Of a DNA stretch of 64,000 nucleotides, positions 1 through 9,392 are shown piece after piece; within the stretch, counting starts at the first letter, position 1, and every line of letters starts with the position of its first letter. The notes below the pieces were generated by a model, which was not told the DNA's origin, did not search any database, and saw only the letters and a program-made list of their open reading frames with translations. The position numbers and the translations under genes are program-made. The DNA is from JACRCT01 sp049841135. GTDB taxonomy: Bacteria; Myxococcota; Myxococcia; Myxococcales; UBA5297. The stretch lies in the NCBI GenBank assembly GCA_049841135.1, contig JASGHK010000005.1:1240001-1304000 (forward strand), read 5' to 3'.

Positions 1-2
1 CG

Positions 3-596
3 GCGCGCGAGGTGGCCGAGGCGCCGCCGCCCCCGGCCCCGGTGCTCGAGGCCATCGCCCCGCCGCAGCCGCCGCCTCCCGTCCTGTCCGCGGCCTTCGG
101 CGTGCTGGGCGCGTGGAGCCCGGGCGGACTGGGCCCCTCGGCGGCGGTGGAGCTCGAGGCGCGCTGGCGCCTGGGCGACCGGCTGGCGCTGCTCGTCGAT
201 CTGGGAGTTCCCCTGGTGCCGTCGGAGCTGGGCGCGCCGGAGGGGAAGGCCAGCATCCGCTGGTGGACCGCCGCGGTGGGGGTGCGGCTGGCGCTGCTCA
301 CGGGGCGGGCGCTGGAGCCGGGGCTCTCGCTGCGGCTGGGAGGCGTTGCGGCCGACATGGTGGGCACCGGCAACGCGCCCTACGTCGGGCAGGTGGACCA
401 GGCCTTCGCGGCGCGGGCTGCCCTGGGCGTCGACGCGCGCTGGGTGCTCTCGCGACACTTCGCGCTGCGCCCGGAGCTGGGGGTGGCCTTCGCCCTGCCC
501 GAGGTGAGCGTGCGCTTCGGGGGCCGCCGCGCCGGCGGCTACGGGACGCCGGAGCTGTCGCTGGGGCTCGTGGGCGAGGTGGCGATCGGGGAGTGA
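3..596 (+). CDS. Outer-membrane beta-barrel-like protein, 5' partial
   Basis: The frame is open to the left window edge; a GTG at 12 is an internal candidate start, so the true start is probably upstream. The visible part begins with a Pro/Ala-rich linker and continues as alternating hydrophobic/polar strands rich in Gly, Leu and Arg, ending in GEVAIGE. That pattern suits an outer-membrane beta-barrel or its periplasmic linker plus barrel, but no family signature was recognised. The downstream lipoprotein gene starts 51 bases later on the same strand and may be cotranscribed. Confidence 0.55.
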   Translation, partial: AREVAEAPPPPAPVLEAIAPPQPPPPVLSAAFGVLGAWSPGGLGPSAAVELEARWRLGDRLALLVDLGVPLVPSELGAPEGKASIRWWTAAVGVRLALLTGRALEPGLSLRLGGVAADMVGTGNAPYVGQVDQAFAARAALGVDARWVLSRHFALRPELGVAFALPEVSVRFGGRRAGGYGTPELSLGLVGEVAIGE

Positions 597-646
597 GCCG
601 TTCCGCCGGGCTCGCGCAATGGGAAGGAGCAAGGAGAACAGCCGCC

Positions 647-2548
647 ATGCCCTCGACGACCTCTCGCGCCGCCCTGCCGACCCTGCTCGCAGTCCTTGCT
701 CTCGCTGCCTGCTCGTCCGGCGACCCCATCGTCCTGCCCGACTCCGGGCCCGGCCCGTGTGCGGCTCAGACCTGCTCCGGCCACGGCCGCTGCGCGGCGC
801 TCGACGGTCAGCCGGTCTGCGTGTGCGAGGCGGGCTACCGGGCCGAGGCCCTGGCCTGTCTCCCCGAGGTCGATCCGTGCGCGGGCCAGCGCTGCAGCGA
901 GCACGGCACCTGCGCGGTGGCCGGGGGAACGGCCCTGTGCGTCTGCGCGGCGGGCTTCCACGCCGTCGACCTCGAGTGCGCCGCCGACGTCGCGGGCGCC
1001 GAGTGCCAGGGCGTGACCTGCTCGGGGCACGGCACCTGCGTGGTCGTGGACGGCGAGCCCAAGGCGCCGCTGTGCCAGTGCGCCGACGGCTACCACCTGC
1101 AGGGGAACACCACCTGCGCCGCCGACGCCGACCCCTGCGCGGGCCAGAGCTGCTCCGGCCAGGGGACCTGCGCGGTGGTCCAGGGCGCGGCGCGCTGCTT
1201 CTGCCGCGACGGCTTCCGCGAGGTCGGGCTCACCTGCGTGGTCGACTCCGGGACGGACGCGGGAGTGCCCGGCGACACCGGCCCCAGCCTGTTCGTCCTG
1301 CCGAGCACGTTGAGCGTGAGCAACCAGGGGCGGTTCATGAGCTACGTGGACCTCTCGCCGCTGGACGGCTCGGGCGCGAGCCACCAGCTGGGCCGGTGGC
1401 TCGTGAAGGACGTGCAGGCGGGGACCGAGGTGGTGCTGGACCCGGCGGTGCGCATCGTCTGCATCGGGCCGTGCGGGGTGCGGGCGTTCGTGGAGTGGGA
1501 CCAGGCCGACCAGAAGATGGTGCGGCTGACGCCGCGCACCGAAAGCGGCACGACCCCCTACGTGCCGGGCGAGCTGGTCGACCTGGCCAGCGGCACGCGC
1601 ACGGCGCTGCCCAGCTACGACTGGCTGAGCCGGCCGCTGCGCTTCGCCCCGGACCTGTCGTGGGCCCTGGTGGCCAAGCAGACCTATGGCGGCGGCGGCG
1701 CGGCCATCAGCCTGGCCATGCCGGTCACCGCGGCCCCGCAGAAGCTCTCCGACCACTGCATGGACCCCAGCGCCACGCTGATGGACGCGGCCACCGTCGG
1801 GGGGACGACCTACGTCGCGGCGTCGGTCTGCACCGGCCCGTGGGACGCCCGGGTGTGGGAGCTGAAGGCCTTCGCGCGGCCGGGGACCGGCTCGGTGACG
1901 CTGGCGACCGGGGCGGCGGAGTCGGTGACCGCGACGCCGAAGGGCGTGGTGTACTCGCTAGCCTCCCAGGCCTTCCTGGTGCCGTTCACGGGGGGCACGC
2001 CGACCGCGCTGGGGGCGGGCAAGGTCGCCTCGGTCTCCCCCGGCGGCGACTGGGTGGCGCTCCTCGACGGGACCACCAGCCGGCTGGTGTCCACGGCCAA
2101 TCCCTCGGCGCCGGCGGTGACGCTGGGGACGGTGCGCAGCTATCGCTGGGCCGACGCGCAGACGCTGTGGTTCACGGTGGCGGTGGCGGGCACCTCGGAG
2201 TCGGTGATCCACCGGCTGGCGGTCGGAGGCGCGACGACGGTCCATGGCCAGACGCCCAACGCGGTGCTGCTGGGACGGGACTGCGCGGTGGGGCTCGCGT
2301 CCCCCACGAGCAGCGGCAGCTTCAACCTCTCGGTGACCGACGGCACCCTGTCGCTGTCGTTCACCGTGCGCGAGGCGGTCGAGGCGGTGGCGTATCGCGG
2401 GACGAACCCGGCCGGCACCTCCCTGGGCAGGGGCGCGTTCTGGGGCCTGGGGCCGGCGTTCGCGCTGCGCGGCCAGCTCTACTTCGACGTGCTCCGCGGC
2501 GGCGCCCCCGACCCGGCCAACGGGTTCTACGTCGTGCCCGTTCCCTGA
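647..2548 (+). CDS. Lipoprotein with EGF-like repeats and C-terminal beta-propeller-like region
   Basis: The ATG at 647 follows AAGGAG at 631-636. The 633-residue product begins with a lipoprotein signal ending LALAAC, so it is predicted to be lipid-anchored. Residues about 35-200 hold four EGF-like modules, each with the CSGHGTC-type core followed by CxC and a Gly-Tyr/Phe motif, seen at CSGHGRC, CSEHGTC, CSGHGTC and CSGQGTC. The remaining ~420 residues show repeated short beta strands typical of WD/TolB-like propellers, without a clear signature. EGF-like lipoproteins of this kind are common in myxobacteria and are usually assigned surface or binding roles; the ligand is unknown. Confidence 0.85.
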   Translation: MPSTTSRAALPTLLAVLALAACSSGDPIVLPDSGPGPCAAQTCSGHGRCAALDGQPVCVCEAGYRAEALACLPEVDPCAGQRCSEHGTCAVAGGTALCVCAAGFHAVDLECAADVAGAECQGVTCSGHGTCVVVDGEPKAPLCQCADGYHLQGNTTCAADADPCAGQSCSGQGTCAVVQGAARCFCRDGFREVGLTCVVDSGTDAGVPGDTGPSLFVLPSTLSVSNQGRFMSYVDLSPLDGSGASHQLGRWLVKDVQAGTEVVLDPAVRIVCIGPCGVRAFVEWDQADQKMVRLTPRTESGTTPYVPGELVDLASGTRTALPSYDWLSRPLRFAPDLSWALVAKQTYGGGGAAISLAMPVTAAPQKLSDHCMDPSATLMDAATVGGTTYVAASVCTGPWDARVWELKAFARPGTGSVTLATGAAESVTATPKGVVYSLASQAFLVPFTGGTPTALGAGKVASVSPGGDWVALLDGTTSRLVSTANPSAPAVTLGTVRSYRWADAQTLWFTVAVAGTSESVIHRLAVGGATTVHGQTPNAVLLGRDCAVGLASPTSSGSFNLSVTDGTLSLSFTVREAVEAVAYRGTNPAGTSLGRGAFWGLGPAFALRGQLYFDVLRGGAPDPANGFYVVPVP

Positions 2549-2641
2549 CTCGAGCTGCGGGGCGCGATCCTCTGACGCGCGGTTCGAAGCCCGTTCCGCG
2601 CATCGCGATGCGGGCGGTGCAAGAGGCGATCGCTGACGGAG

Positions 2642-3481
2642 CTAGAGAAACCCGCACACGTCCGGCAGCTCAAGGCACGTATGCCCGTCGGCCAACGACA
2701 CGGTCTTGGTGACCGCGCCATTGACCAGACAGTCGCAGTCGCGGGAGACGGTGAAATCGCAGCGGATGACTCGGCTCTTGCCGTCGGCCGCGAAGACCTC
2801 GAACTTGCATTCGGCCGGGCTCGACCTCCCACTACTCGCGCCACCAGGGCTCTCGATGGCGTTGGCCTGGGAGAAGCAGAGCTCCTGCGAGTTCGTCCCC
2901 TTCTTGCAGCAGAGGTCCAACTGGCCGCCCTCGGGAGCAGACCAACCCGCCGGGCAGGGGTCGCTGCACCACGAAATGGGGATGCCCGGATCCTTGAGCT
3001 GCATCGAGAGGCCGATTCCAAACCAACAGTACAGAGCGGGCATCGAAGGGTCTGGATATCCCCCCGGCCTGCAGGGGTTCACGCAGTTGCCGCGCACCGC
3101 CGCTGGGTCGACGCCGGCCGGCTGCAGACAGGGGCGCTCGCCGTCGAGCGCGCAGCACGCCTCGGGGTCTGGGTAGGCCATCGCACCGGGGTCGCAAGCG
3201 TCGAAGGGGTGCGCCAGGTCTTCGGAACACACCGTGGCCTTGTAGGGCGCTCCCAGGCAGCAGACGTTCGGGTGCGCATGCCCGGCGGCGCACGGCTGCA
3301 CCTCCGCGCCATAGAGGCTGCGCACGTCGACGGCCTTCGAGGTGTCGACGGTCGAGCCTCCGGACGTGCAGCCTGCGAGAGCGAGCGCGAAGGCCGTGCT
3401 CAGCACGATGCAGTTGCCGCTTCCGACTTCCATCCTCTGCGACTTCGAGCGTGGACCAGCGAAGCTCTTGAGTACCAGCAC
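2642..3481 (-). CDS. Cysteine-rich lipoprotein of unknown function
   Basis: Two starts are possible. The GTG at 3481 has a strong Shine-Dalgarno (GGAGGGAGAGG, 6 bases upstream of the start) and gives a basic n-region (KSFAGPRSKSQR) before the hydrophobic stretch and lipobox LAGC. The ATG at 3433 would leave an acidic n-region, so 3481 is preferred. The ~240-residue mature part carries about 20 Cys in paired CC and CxxC arrangements (VCCLG, ACCALD, LCCKKG, CDCLV), suggesting a disulfide-stabilised secreted domain. It converges with nothing and diverges from the lipoprotein gene at 3618. No family recognised. Confidence 0.75.
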   Translation of the reverse strand: MLVLKSFAGPRSKSQRMEVGSGNCIVLSTAFALALAGCTSGGSTVDTSKAVDVRSLYGAEVQPCAAGHAHPNVCCLGAPYKATVCSEDLAHPFDACDPGAMAYPDPEACCALDGERPCLQPAGVDPAAVRGNCVNPCRPGGYPDPSMPALYCWFGIGLSMQLKDPGIPISWCSDPCPAGWSAPEGGQLDLCCKKGTNSQELCFSQANAIESPGGASSGRSSPAECKFEVFAADGKSRVIRCDFTVSRDCDCLVNGAVTKTVSLADGHTCLELPDVCGFL

Positions 3482-3617
3482 GAGTGCCCTCTCCCTCCGG
3501 CCCGCGACACCAACCTTATAGCGCGCCGCGGGACCGGCGTGAATCGCGGTTCCCCGGTCTGCTAGCCTCCCGACCCGGTCCAAGTCTTTGACTCTGTCTT
3601 CTTCTCTGGGGCTCCCC

Positions 3618-4160
3618 ATGCTTCGTGCACACCTGGCAGCGCTGGCCGCGCTCATCCTTGCTGCGTGCGGTCCGACCTGGACCGTGATCAAGCAGCCGGA
3701 GGCGAACCCCTTCCGTGACCAACTGCGGTACGCGCTCGCGGTCGACCTCTCGCAAATGACGTACGACGGCCAGACCGAGGCCGTGTTCGTGACGAACAGC
3801 AAGCACGGCAAGCCTGGCTGGACGGCGACGCAGGAGGCGTTCCTCGGCGGCTTCGTCCCAGTCTTCCGCGAGAAGGCGGCGGCCGAGGGGCTGACCATCG
3901 TCGACGAGGGCGGGACCGCGCCCTACCTGCTCAAGGTGGTGGTCGGGGACGTCGTGCCGGGCCGCGGGTTTGGCGGCGAGAGCCTGACGCCGATCACCGT
4001 CCAGCTGCTGCTCGACGGAGCGGTGCTCGAGGAGGTGCGGATGGCGCACGAGACCGCCGGCGGCACGCCCTACCCCAGCCCGGACAAGCGGATCCACGCC
4101 GACGGACGCACGCTGGGGAAGTGGGTCGCGCGCTACCTCGCCTCGCGAGCGCGGGAGTGA
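3618..4160 (+). CDS. Lipoprotein with TVIKQ motif, paralogue of 26883-27491
   Basis: The ATG at 3618 gives a 180-residue lipoprotein with signal ending LILAAC; an upstream in-frame start at 3588 would add ten residues before the signal. Directly after the lipid-attachment Cys comes GPTWTVIKQPEANPF, which matches the start of the mature protein encoded at 26883 (TVIRQANPNP). Both products also end in a G-x-x-V-x-RYLA-x-R segment, so they appear to be diverged paralogues. The family resembles small DUF4410-like lipoproteins but this was not established. Function unknown. Confidence 0.8.
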   Translation: MLRAHLAALAALILAACGPTWTVIKQPEANPFRDQLRYALAVDLSQMTYDGQTEAVFVTNSKHGKPGWTATQEAFLGGFVPVFREKAAAEGLTIVDEGGTAPYLLKVVVGDVVPGRGFGGESLTPITVQLLLDGAVLEEVRMAHETAGGTPYPSPDKRIHADGRTLGKWVARYLASRARE

Positions 4161-4245
4161 CCACGGAGGGGCGCCGGCGATGTCGGTGGCCACCGACATA
4201 CCTTCTGCAGTCGTCGCGGGAAGCTCGGGAGACTGCGGTCTACTT

Positions 4246-4665
4246 CTACTTGAGCCGCTTGTAGACGCCGCCGTGGCCGTTCTTGGCGTTGCGCATCTCG
4301 AAGGTGTCGGCGTCCTTGAAGACGATCTTCTGGTCGTCGACCGGGAAGGCCGTCTTGGGATCGAGCTGCAGCGTCATCTTCAGGACCAGCTCGTCGCCCT
4401 TGGCGCTCGCCACCGACCACTTGCCCTCCATCGGCTTGCCGCCGGTGGCCGGGTAGGTGTGGACGTAGGTGCCCTTCTTGAACTCGACGAACGGGCGCTT
4501 CTCCACGGGGCGATTGGGGTCGCCGCCGAACTCCTGCTCCTCGCGCCAGGTTCCCAGCAGGCGCTCCTCCGGGGTCTTGGCGCCGGCGGCGAAGGCGGCG
4601 GCGAGCGGGAGCAGGACGGCAAACGCGGCGACGGCGGTAACGGTGGCGAGCGAGCGGGTCCTCAT
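4246..4665 (-). CDS. Small secreted lipocalin-like protein
   Basis: The ATG at 4665 lies behind GGAGAACCCG. The 139-residue product has a cleavable Sec signal (hydrophobic residues 5-25, ending AAAFA) followed by a compact beta-rich domain starting ERLLGTWREE. A first Gly-x-Trp after the signal and a single all-beta domain of ~110 residues are typical of lipocalin-like proteins of unknown ligand. It converges with the gene at 3618 and diverges from the one at 4771. Confidence 0.8.
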   Translation of the reverse strand: MRTRSLATVTAVAAFAVLLPLAAAFAAGAKTPEERLLGTWREEQEFGGDPNRPVEKRPFVEFKKGTYVHTYPATGGKPMEGKWSVASAKGDELVLKMTLQLDPKTAFPVDDQKIVFKDADTFEMRNAKNGHGGVYKRLK

Positions 4666-4770
4666 CGGGTTCTCCGTGGGGCGAGAGCAGCGAAGCGCCG
4701 AACACCATCGCGCATCTCGACTCCGCGAGAAACCCCGTGCCCGCCGAGCAGAGACTGTTAGGTTGCGCCC

Positions 4771-5425
4771 ATGCACCGAATCGAGCTGACCGCGCTGCGC
4801 TCCACCAAGCTGCGCTGGGAGAAGTTGGTGGAGGAGCTGCCTCCGACGCTGGAGTCGCTGGGCCTCGCCCAGGACGATGACGCGAAGGATGGCGAGATCG
4901 TGGTGTTCGACCACGGCGACGATGGCTGCACGCTGCTCGTCCCCAAGGTCACGCTGGCCCGCCGCGCGGCGCGTTCGCTCGCCAAGCGTGCGGGGCTCGA
5001 CGTCTCGCTCTTCGAGGTGGTGGGCAGCGCGGGCAAGCGCTTCCGGTTCCGCACCACGGCCTGGCGCGCCACCGCCAAGGGCGAGCTGCTCCCGGGCGAG
5101 GGCCGGGAAGCTCGACCTCGACGACCCCGAGGAGACCTGGGGTGGCGGCACGCTCGACGTGCAGGCCAACCGCGTGCTCGACCTGTTCGCGGACCTGTCG
5201 CGCAGCGGCCGGACGCTGAGCCTGGGCTACCGGAGGAAGGCCAAGGGAAAGCCGTCCACGCCGCGGGTCGCGACGCTGCTCGCCACGCTGCAGAAGACGG
5301 CGTCCTACGACGCGGTGCCGCAGGCGGACGGGCGGGTGGCGCTGCAGATGGTCATGGCCACGGGCGGCAAGCAGACGAGCTTCTGCACGGCGGCGGAGCT
5401 GGAGGAGCTCGAGCAGCTGCTGTGA
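4771..5425 (+). pseudogene. Hypothetical protein interrupted by +1 frameshift near 5110
   Basis: Frame 1 from ATG 4771 encodes MHRIELTALRSTKLRWEKL and continues plausibly to KGELLPGEG near 5100; it then degenerates into Arg-rich sequence. The next frame picks up with GKLDLDDPEETW and runs to the stop at 5425 (ending LEELEQLL). Removing one G near 5105-5112 restores a single ~217-residue protein. It has an N-terminal helical part and a central charged region and was not matched to a family. The single-base nature of the break fits a sequence error as well as a true pseudogene. Confidence 0.65.
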
Positions 5426-5446
5426 GCCAAGGAGTCGGCACGAAGC

Positions 5447-5658
5447 CCTCGGATCGCCTGCCTCGTGCTCGATGCCGATCACCGAAGGCGTGCCCTATGC
5501 CTCGTGCCAGCGAGCACCCCTCGGATCGCCGGCCTTGTGCCGGCAGCTGCCTGGAACTCCCCACTGTCCGGCCAATCCGGTGGGCGCCAGCCTTCCCTCC
5601 CTCAACGAGCACACCCTCGGATCGCCGGCCTTGTGCCGGCACAAGGCCGGCGATCCGA
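5447..5658. repeat. REP-like palindromic repeat cluster
   Basis: Three copies of a core reading CGGATCGCCGGCCTTGTGCC or close variants begin near 5449, 5522 and 5618. The last copy forms a perfect 42-bp palindrome at 5617-5658, with two 21-base arms and no loop. The same core recurs in inverted orientation at 24826-24994. The stretch between the hypothetical gene and acs holds no convincing gene; the palindrome could act as a bidirectional transcription stop. Confidence 0.8.
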
Positions 5659-5716
5659 TGGGCTGCACGCCGTGATCGATATGGACGAGGCGATCCGGCG
5701 AGGAGTGCGTTCTGCC

Positions 5717-7633
5717 TCACTCCTCCAGCGTCGACAGGTCCCCTTCCGGCAACCCTTGCGCCCGCGCCTTCAACAGCCGCCGCATGATCTTCCCGCTGCG
5801 CGTCTTGGGCAGCGCCGGCACGAACTCCACCTTCTCCGGCCGCGCGATGGGGCCCATCTCCTTGGCCACGTGCCCGATGAGCTCCTCCGCCAGCGCCGGG
5901 TTCGCCTCGCGCCCCGCTCGCAGCTGCACGTAGGCCCAGATGGCGTTGCCCTTCACCTCGTGCGGGATGGCGATGGCCGCGGCTTCCGCCACCGCGGGGT
6001 GGCTCACCAGCGCGCTCTCGATCTCCGCGGTGCCCAGCCGGTACCCGCTGACTTTGATGACGTCGTCGACGCGGCCGATGATCCAGAAGTAGCCGTCCTT
6101 GTCGACCCGCGCCGAGTCGCCGGTGAAGTACTTGCCGGGGAAGGTCGACCAGTACTGCTTCACGTAGCGGTCGGGATCCTTGTACACGCCGCGCAGCATC
6201 GCCGGCCACGGCTGGGTGAGCACCAGCTTGCCCTCCTCGCCCGCCTTGGTCGGCGTCCCGTCGTCGTTGAGCACCTGCGCGGTGATGCCCGGCAGCGGCT
6301 TGGTCGCCGACCCGGGCTTGAGCGGCGTCGACGGCACCGGCGCGATCATGAACATGCCGGTCTCGGTCTGCCACCAGGTGTCGATGATGGGGCACCGGCT
6401 GCCGCCGACCACACGGTGGTACCAGCGCCAGGCCTCGGGGTTGATGGGCTCGCCGACGGATCCCAGCAGGCGCAGGCTCGACAGGTCGTGACGGTTGGCC
6501 CAGGCCTCGCCGAAGCGCATCAGCCCGCGGATGGCGGTGGGCGCCGCGTACAGGATGTTCACGCCGTACTTCTCGATGATCCGCCACCAGCGGTCCGGGT
6601 ACGGGTAGGTCGGCGCGCCCTCGTAGATGATGCTCGTCACCCCGAGGATGAGCGGCCCGTAGACGATGTAGCTGTGCCCGGTGATCCACCCCGGGTCGGC
6701 CGCGCACCACCAGCGGTCCTCGGGTTTGACGTCGAAGGCGTACTTGAGCGTCGCCGAGACGCCCACCATGTAGCCGCCGTGCGTGTGCAGGATGCCCTTG
6801 GGCTTGCCGGTGGTGCCCGAGGTGTAGAGCAGGAAGAGCGGGTCCTCGGCGTCCATCACCTCGGTGGCGCAACGGCCGTTGCCGTTGGTGCGGCTCATCG
6901 GCAGGTGCATCAGCTCGTCGTAGAAGTAGTCGCGCCCGGTCTCCATGGCGACCTTCTGCCCGGTGCGCTTGACGACGATGACGTGCTCGACGGTGCCGGC
7001 GCGCTGCAGCGCCTGGTCGGCGATCCCCTTGAGGTCCACGACCTTGCCGCGCATGTAACCGCCGTCGGCGGTCACCAGCACCTTGCTCTCGCTGTCCTGG
7101 ATGCGCTCGGAGAGGGCCTCGACGCTGAAGCCGCCGTAGACCACCGAGTGCACCGCTCCGATCTTGGCGCAGGCCAGCATGCTGATGGGCAGCTCCAGCA
7201 CGCGCGGCAGGTAGATGGTGACGCGGTCGCCCTTCTGGACCCCCATGCTCTTGAGCACGTTGGCGAACTGGCACACCTCGCGGTTGAGCGCGTGGAAGCT
7301 CATGGTCCGCACGGTGCCGTCCTCGCCCTCCCAGACGTAGGCGAGCTTGTTGCGCGTCGCGGTCTCCTGGTGCCGGTCGAGCGCGTTGGCGACGATGTTG
7401 GTCTTGCCGCCGACGAACCACTTGAAGAAGGGCGCCTTGGAGTCGTCGAGGACCTTCGTCCACGGCTCGTACCAGCGCAGCTCCCTGGCCTCGGTCTCCC
7501 AGAAGGCGGTGGGGTTGGCGGCGGCCTTCTCGCGCAGCCCCTCGTAGGACTGCTGCAGCCAGCGCGTCCCCACCGACTTCTCGTCCGGCGTCCAGATCTC
7601 TCCCACCGTCTGATCCGGCTTCTCGGTCGCCAT
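5717..7633 (-). CDS. acs: Acetyl-CoA synthetase (AMP-forming)
   Basis: Catalyses acetate + ATP + CoA to acetyl-CoA + AMP + PPi in the cytoplasm, the high-affinity route for acetate use. The 638-residue length is typical. The AMP-binding P-loop YTSGTTGKPKG lies at residues 270-280, TWWQTETG gives the A5 motif, and the C-terminal PKTRSGKIMRR segment carries the catalytic lysine (about K615) that Pat-type acetyltransferases modify in this family. ATG 7633 is preceded by GGAGGG. It is transcribed alone and ends next to the REP-like palindrome at 5617-5658. Confidence 0.97.
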   Translation of the reverse strand: MATEKPDQTVGEIWTPDEKSVGTRWLQQSYEGLREKAAANPTAFWETEARELRWYEPWTKVLDDSKAPFFKWFVGGKTNIVANALDRHQETATRNKLAYVWEGEDGTVRTMSFHALNREVCQFANVLKSMGVQKGDRVTIYLPRVLELPISMLACAKIGAVHSVVYGGFSVEALSERIQDSESKVLVTADGGYMRGKVVDLKGIADQALQRAGTVEHVIVVKRTGQKVAMETGRDYFYDELMHLPMSRTNGNGRCATEVMDAEDPLFLLYTSGTTGKPKGILHTHGGYMVGVSATLKYAFDVKPEDRWWCAADPGWITGHSYIVYGPLILGVTSIIYEGAPTYPYPDRWWRIIEKYGVNILYAAPTAIRGLMRFGEAWANRHDLSSLRLLGSVGEPINPEAWRWYHRVVGGSRCPIIDTWWQTETGMFMIAPVPSTPLKPGSATKPLPGITAQVLNDDGTPTKAGEEGKLVLTQPWPAMLRGVYKDPDRYVKQYWSTFPGKYFTGDSARVDKDGYFWIIGRVDDVIKVSGYRLGTAEIESALVSHPAVAEAAAIAIPHEVKGNAIWAYVQLRAGREANPALAEELIGHVAKEMGPIARPEKVEFVPALPKTRSGKIMRRLLKARAQGLPEGDLSTLEE

Positions 7634-8003
7634 CGATGCCGCCCTCCTCGCACCCGTCTGAAGTTGGATTCGGCGACGCGGTGGGAGGTCTCTGGCTGCC
7701 CCTTCCGGGGAAGTCCTTCGCAATGCGGGGCGACGGGGACTGACCCCATAGAAGGGGGGCTCGCACGTGCCGGGCTTCGCTCGTCCGAGCGGCGGTCGCG
7801 CCACGGACGCGAGACCGAGTTCCCCCTCTCCGTCCTGTCCTGAGCTTGCCGAAGGAGAAGCCGGAGAGGGGGTCAGGGGGTGAGGGCCCGCCGCCCTCGG
7901 CACGCTCGTTGCTAGGTCGCTCGTCTGCTGGTATCGTCCGGGCACTCGTTTTCCTGGTTGGTCTTCAGACGACCGTCCTACCCCTCGTCGTCGAGAGGTG
8001 ATC
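7634..8003. other. Intergenic region between acs and a divergent lipoprotein gene
   Basis: No convincing gene is present. It must hold the promoters for acs (leftward) and the lipoprotein at 8004 (rightward). A CT/GA-rich inverted repeat occupies 7816-7884, described separately. No clear sigma-70 or sigma-54 promoter boxes were identified by eye. Confidence 0.6.
7816..7884. repeat. Dispersed CT-rich inverted repeat, copy 1
   Basis: CCCCCTCTCC at the left pairs with GGAGAGGGGG at the right, followed by GTCAGGGGGTGAGG. Related sequences lie at 26541-26708 and 63655-63690. Its inner part (TCCTGAGCTTGCCGAAGGAG) resembles, in reverse complement, a fragment at about 36725-36750. Confidence 0.65.
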
Positions 8004-9287
8004 ATGGTTCGCCTTTGTCGTTCGGTGCTGTTCGGGTCCCTGCTTCTCGCTGCCGCCTGCGGCAATCCGTCGGTGTCGGAGACCCCGATTCCCATCGGCT
8101 CGGCCTGCACCGCCGCCGACACCTGCGCTTCCAAGGGCGTCTGCGTCGAGAGCGTGTGCCGCGCGCCGTGCAAGGCCAACTCCGAGTGCTCGGGCGCGAC
8201 CAACGAGTGCAGCGGCGGCGGCTGCCAGCCTGCGGCCTGTGGCAACAAGGTCATCGCTCCGACCGAGGACTGCGACGGGAACGAGGGGTGCGGCACCGAC
8301 TGCAAGAGCGCTCCCGGCTGGACCTGCAGCAGCGGGACGTGCACCGCCAATGTCTACCAGGTCGCCCTGGTCGACGACGGCGCCGGCACCATCACCGTCG
8401 TCGATGTCGCTCTGAGCGGCACCCCCAAGACGGTCGCGACCCTGGCCCAGGGCTTCAACACCGACAGCCCCTGGCCCGAGTTCTCGGCCGACGGCACCCA
8501 GCTCGCTTACCCGTCGGGCCCCAACAAGCCCACCAACGGCGCGGTCTACCTCTTCGACGTCTACTCTTCTTCGACCGATCCCTACGGCTGGTTCGCCGGC
8601 GACCAGATGTCCTTCGCCTCCGAAGAGATCAAGCTCGTGGCGCGCCGCGCGGACGGCTACACCATCTACCAGAACGAGACGGCCGGGGCCGCGGTGACCG
8701 TGAGCGGCAGCAAGGTGACCTGGCCGAAGTTCGACCCCTCCGACGCGGTGCGCTTCGCGTTCATCGACACCGAGTCCGGCAACCTCAAGCTCGTGACCGC
8801 CGGCAGCAAGACCGGCGTCGACCTCTCCGAGGGCGCCGTCTCCGACTTCGCCTGGCTGCCCGCCGGGAAGATCGCCTACCTCGAGGCCTCGGGCACCGCC
8901 TGCGCCCTGAAGACCATGAAGGTCGACTCCACGACCGGCGAGCGCGCCACCCTCGTCAAGGACGCCCCCTGCACCGCCAAGCTCCACTTCTCGCCCACCT
9001 CCGCGGACCAGTTCGTGCTGATCCCCGAGGGCAAGTCGGCGAGCTTCTCGCTGACGGCCCCGGCCGCCGGCGGTGTCGCCTTCAAGGACCTGCCCACGGT
9101 CACCCTCACCGACGCCATCCTCGACGGCGGCTGGACCGCCGACGGCCTGCTGGTGGGCCTGCTCTCGCGCAAGGCCGGCGCCGAGGCGGTCCTCAACCTG
9201 GTCTCGCTGGCGGACCCCACCAAGCCCGTCGCCACCAGCGTCAAGGGCAGCTACTCGTACGTGCGGATGAGCCCCGCCATCCACTGA
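8004..9287 (+). CDS. Lipoprotein with Cys-rich N-terminus and propeller-like domain
   Basis: ATG 8004 is preceded by GAGAGG five bases upstream. The 427-residue product has a lipoprotein signal ending LLAAAC. Residues about 30-120 form a Cys-rich region (CTAADTC, CVESVC, CKANSEC, CDGNEGC), the kind of short disulfide-rich module seen in many myxobacterial surface proteins. The rest resembles TolB/WD40-like propeller repeats (PWPEFSADGTQLAYPSGP, a PD40-like unit). The layout, Cys-rich module then propeller, parallels the EGF-like lipoprotein at 647. Ligand unknown. A terminator-like hairpin follows. Confidence 0.85.
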   Translation: MVRLCRSVLFGSLLLAAACGNPSVSETPIPIGSACTAADTCASKGVCVESVCRAPCKANSECSGATNECSGGGCQPAACGNKVIAPTEDCDGNEGCGTDCKSAPGWTCSSGTCTANVYQVALVDDGAGTITVVDVALSGTPKTVATLAQGFNTDSPWPEFSADGTQLAYPSGPNKPTNGAVYLFDVYSSSTDPYGWFAGDQMSFASEEIKLVARRADGYTIYQNETAGAAVTVSGSKVTWPKFDPSDAVRFAFIDTESGNLKLVTAGSKTGVDLSEGAVSDFAWLPAGKIAYLEASGTACALKTMKVDSTTGERATLVKDAPCTAKLHFSPTSADQFVLIPEGKSASFSLTAPAAGGVAFKDLPTVTLTDAILDGGWTADGLLVGLLSRKAGAEAVLNLVSLADPTKPVATSVKGSYSYVRMSPAIH

Positions 9288-9313
9288 TAGGGCACTGACA
9301 GCATCGACGTCCG

Positions 9314-9342
9314 CGAGCCCGGCCGCGTCTGCGCCGGGCTCG
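9314..9342 (+). terminator. Rho-independent-type terminator hairpin
   Basis: A perfect 10-bp inverted repeat, CGAGCCCGGC and GCCGGGCTCG, encloses a 9-base loop and is followed by a short T-rich run (GCTATTT). It lies 27 bases after the stop of the lipoprotein gene at 8004. Confidence 0.7.
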
Positions 9343-9392
9343 TGCTATTTCTGCGCGCTCGGTAGGTCTTCGCACCCGTGAGACAAGAGGCC

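Noticed and set aside
113..646. N-terminal extension of the EGF-like lipoprotein frame
   Set aside because: Residues are Arg/Gly/Ala shadow sequence overlapping the gene ending at 596; a good ribosome site and lipobox place the start at 647.
2570..2640. tRNA-like T-loop (GCGGTTCGAAGCCC)
   Set aside because: The flanking five bases do not pair as a T stem and no acceptor, D or anticodon arms could be built.
5472..5675. 67-residue frame within the REP-like cluster
   Set aside because: It consists of translated repeat units (GSPALCRQ-type) and has no coding support.
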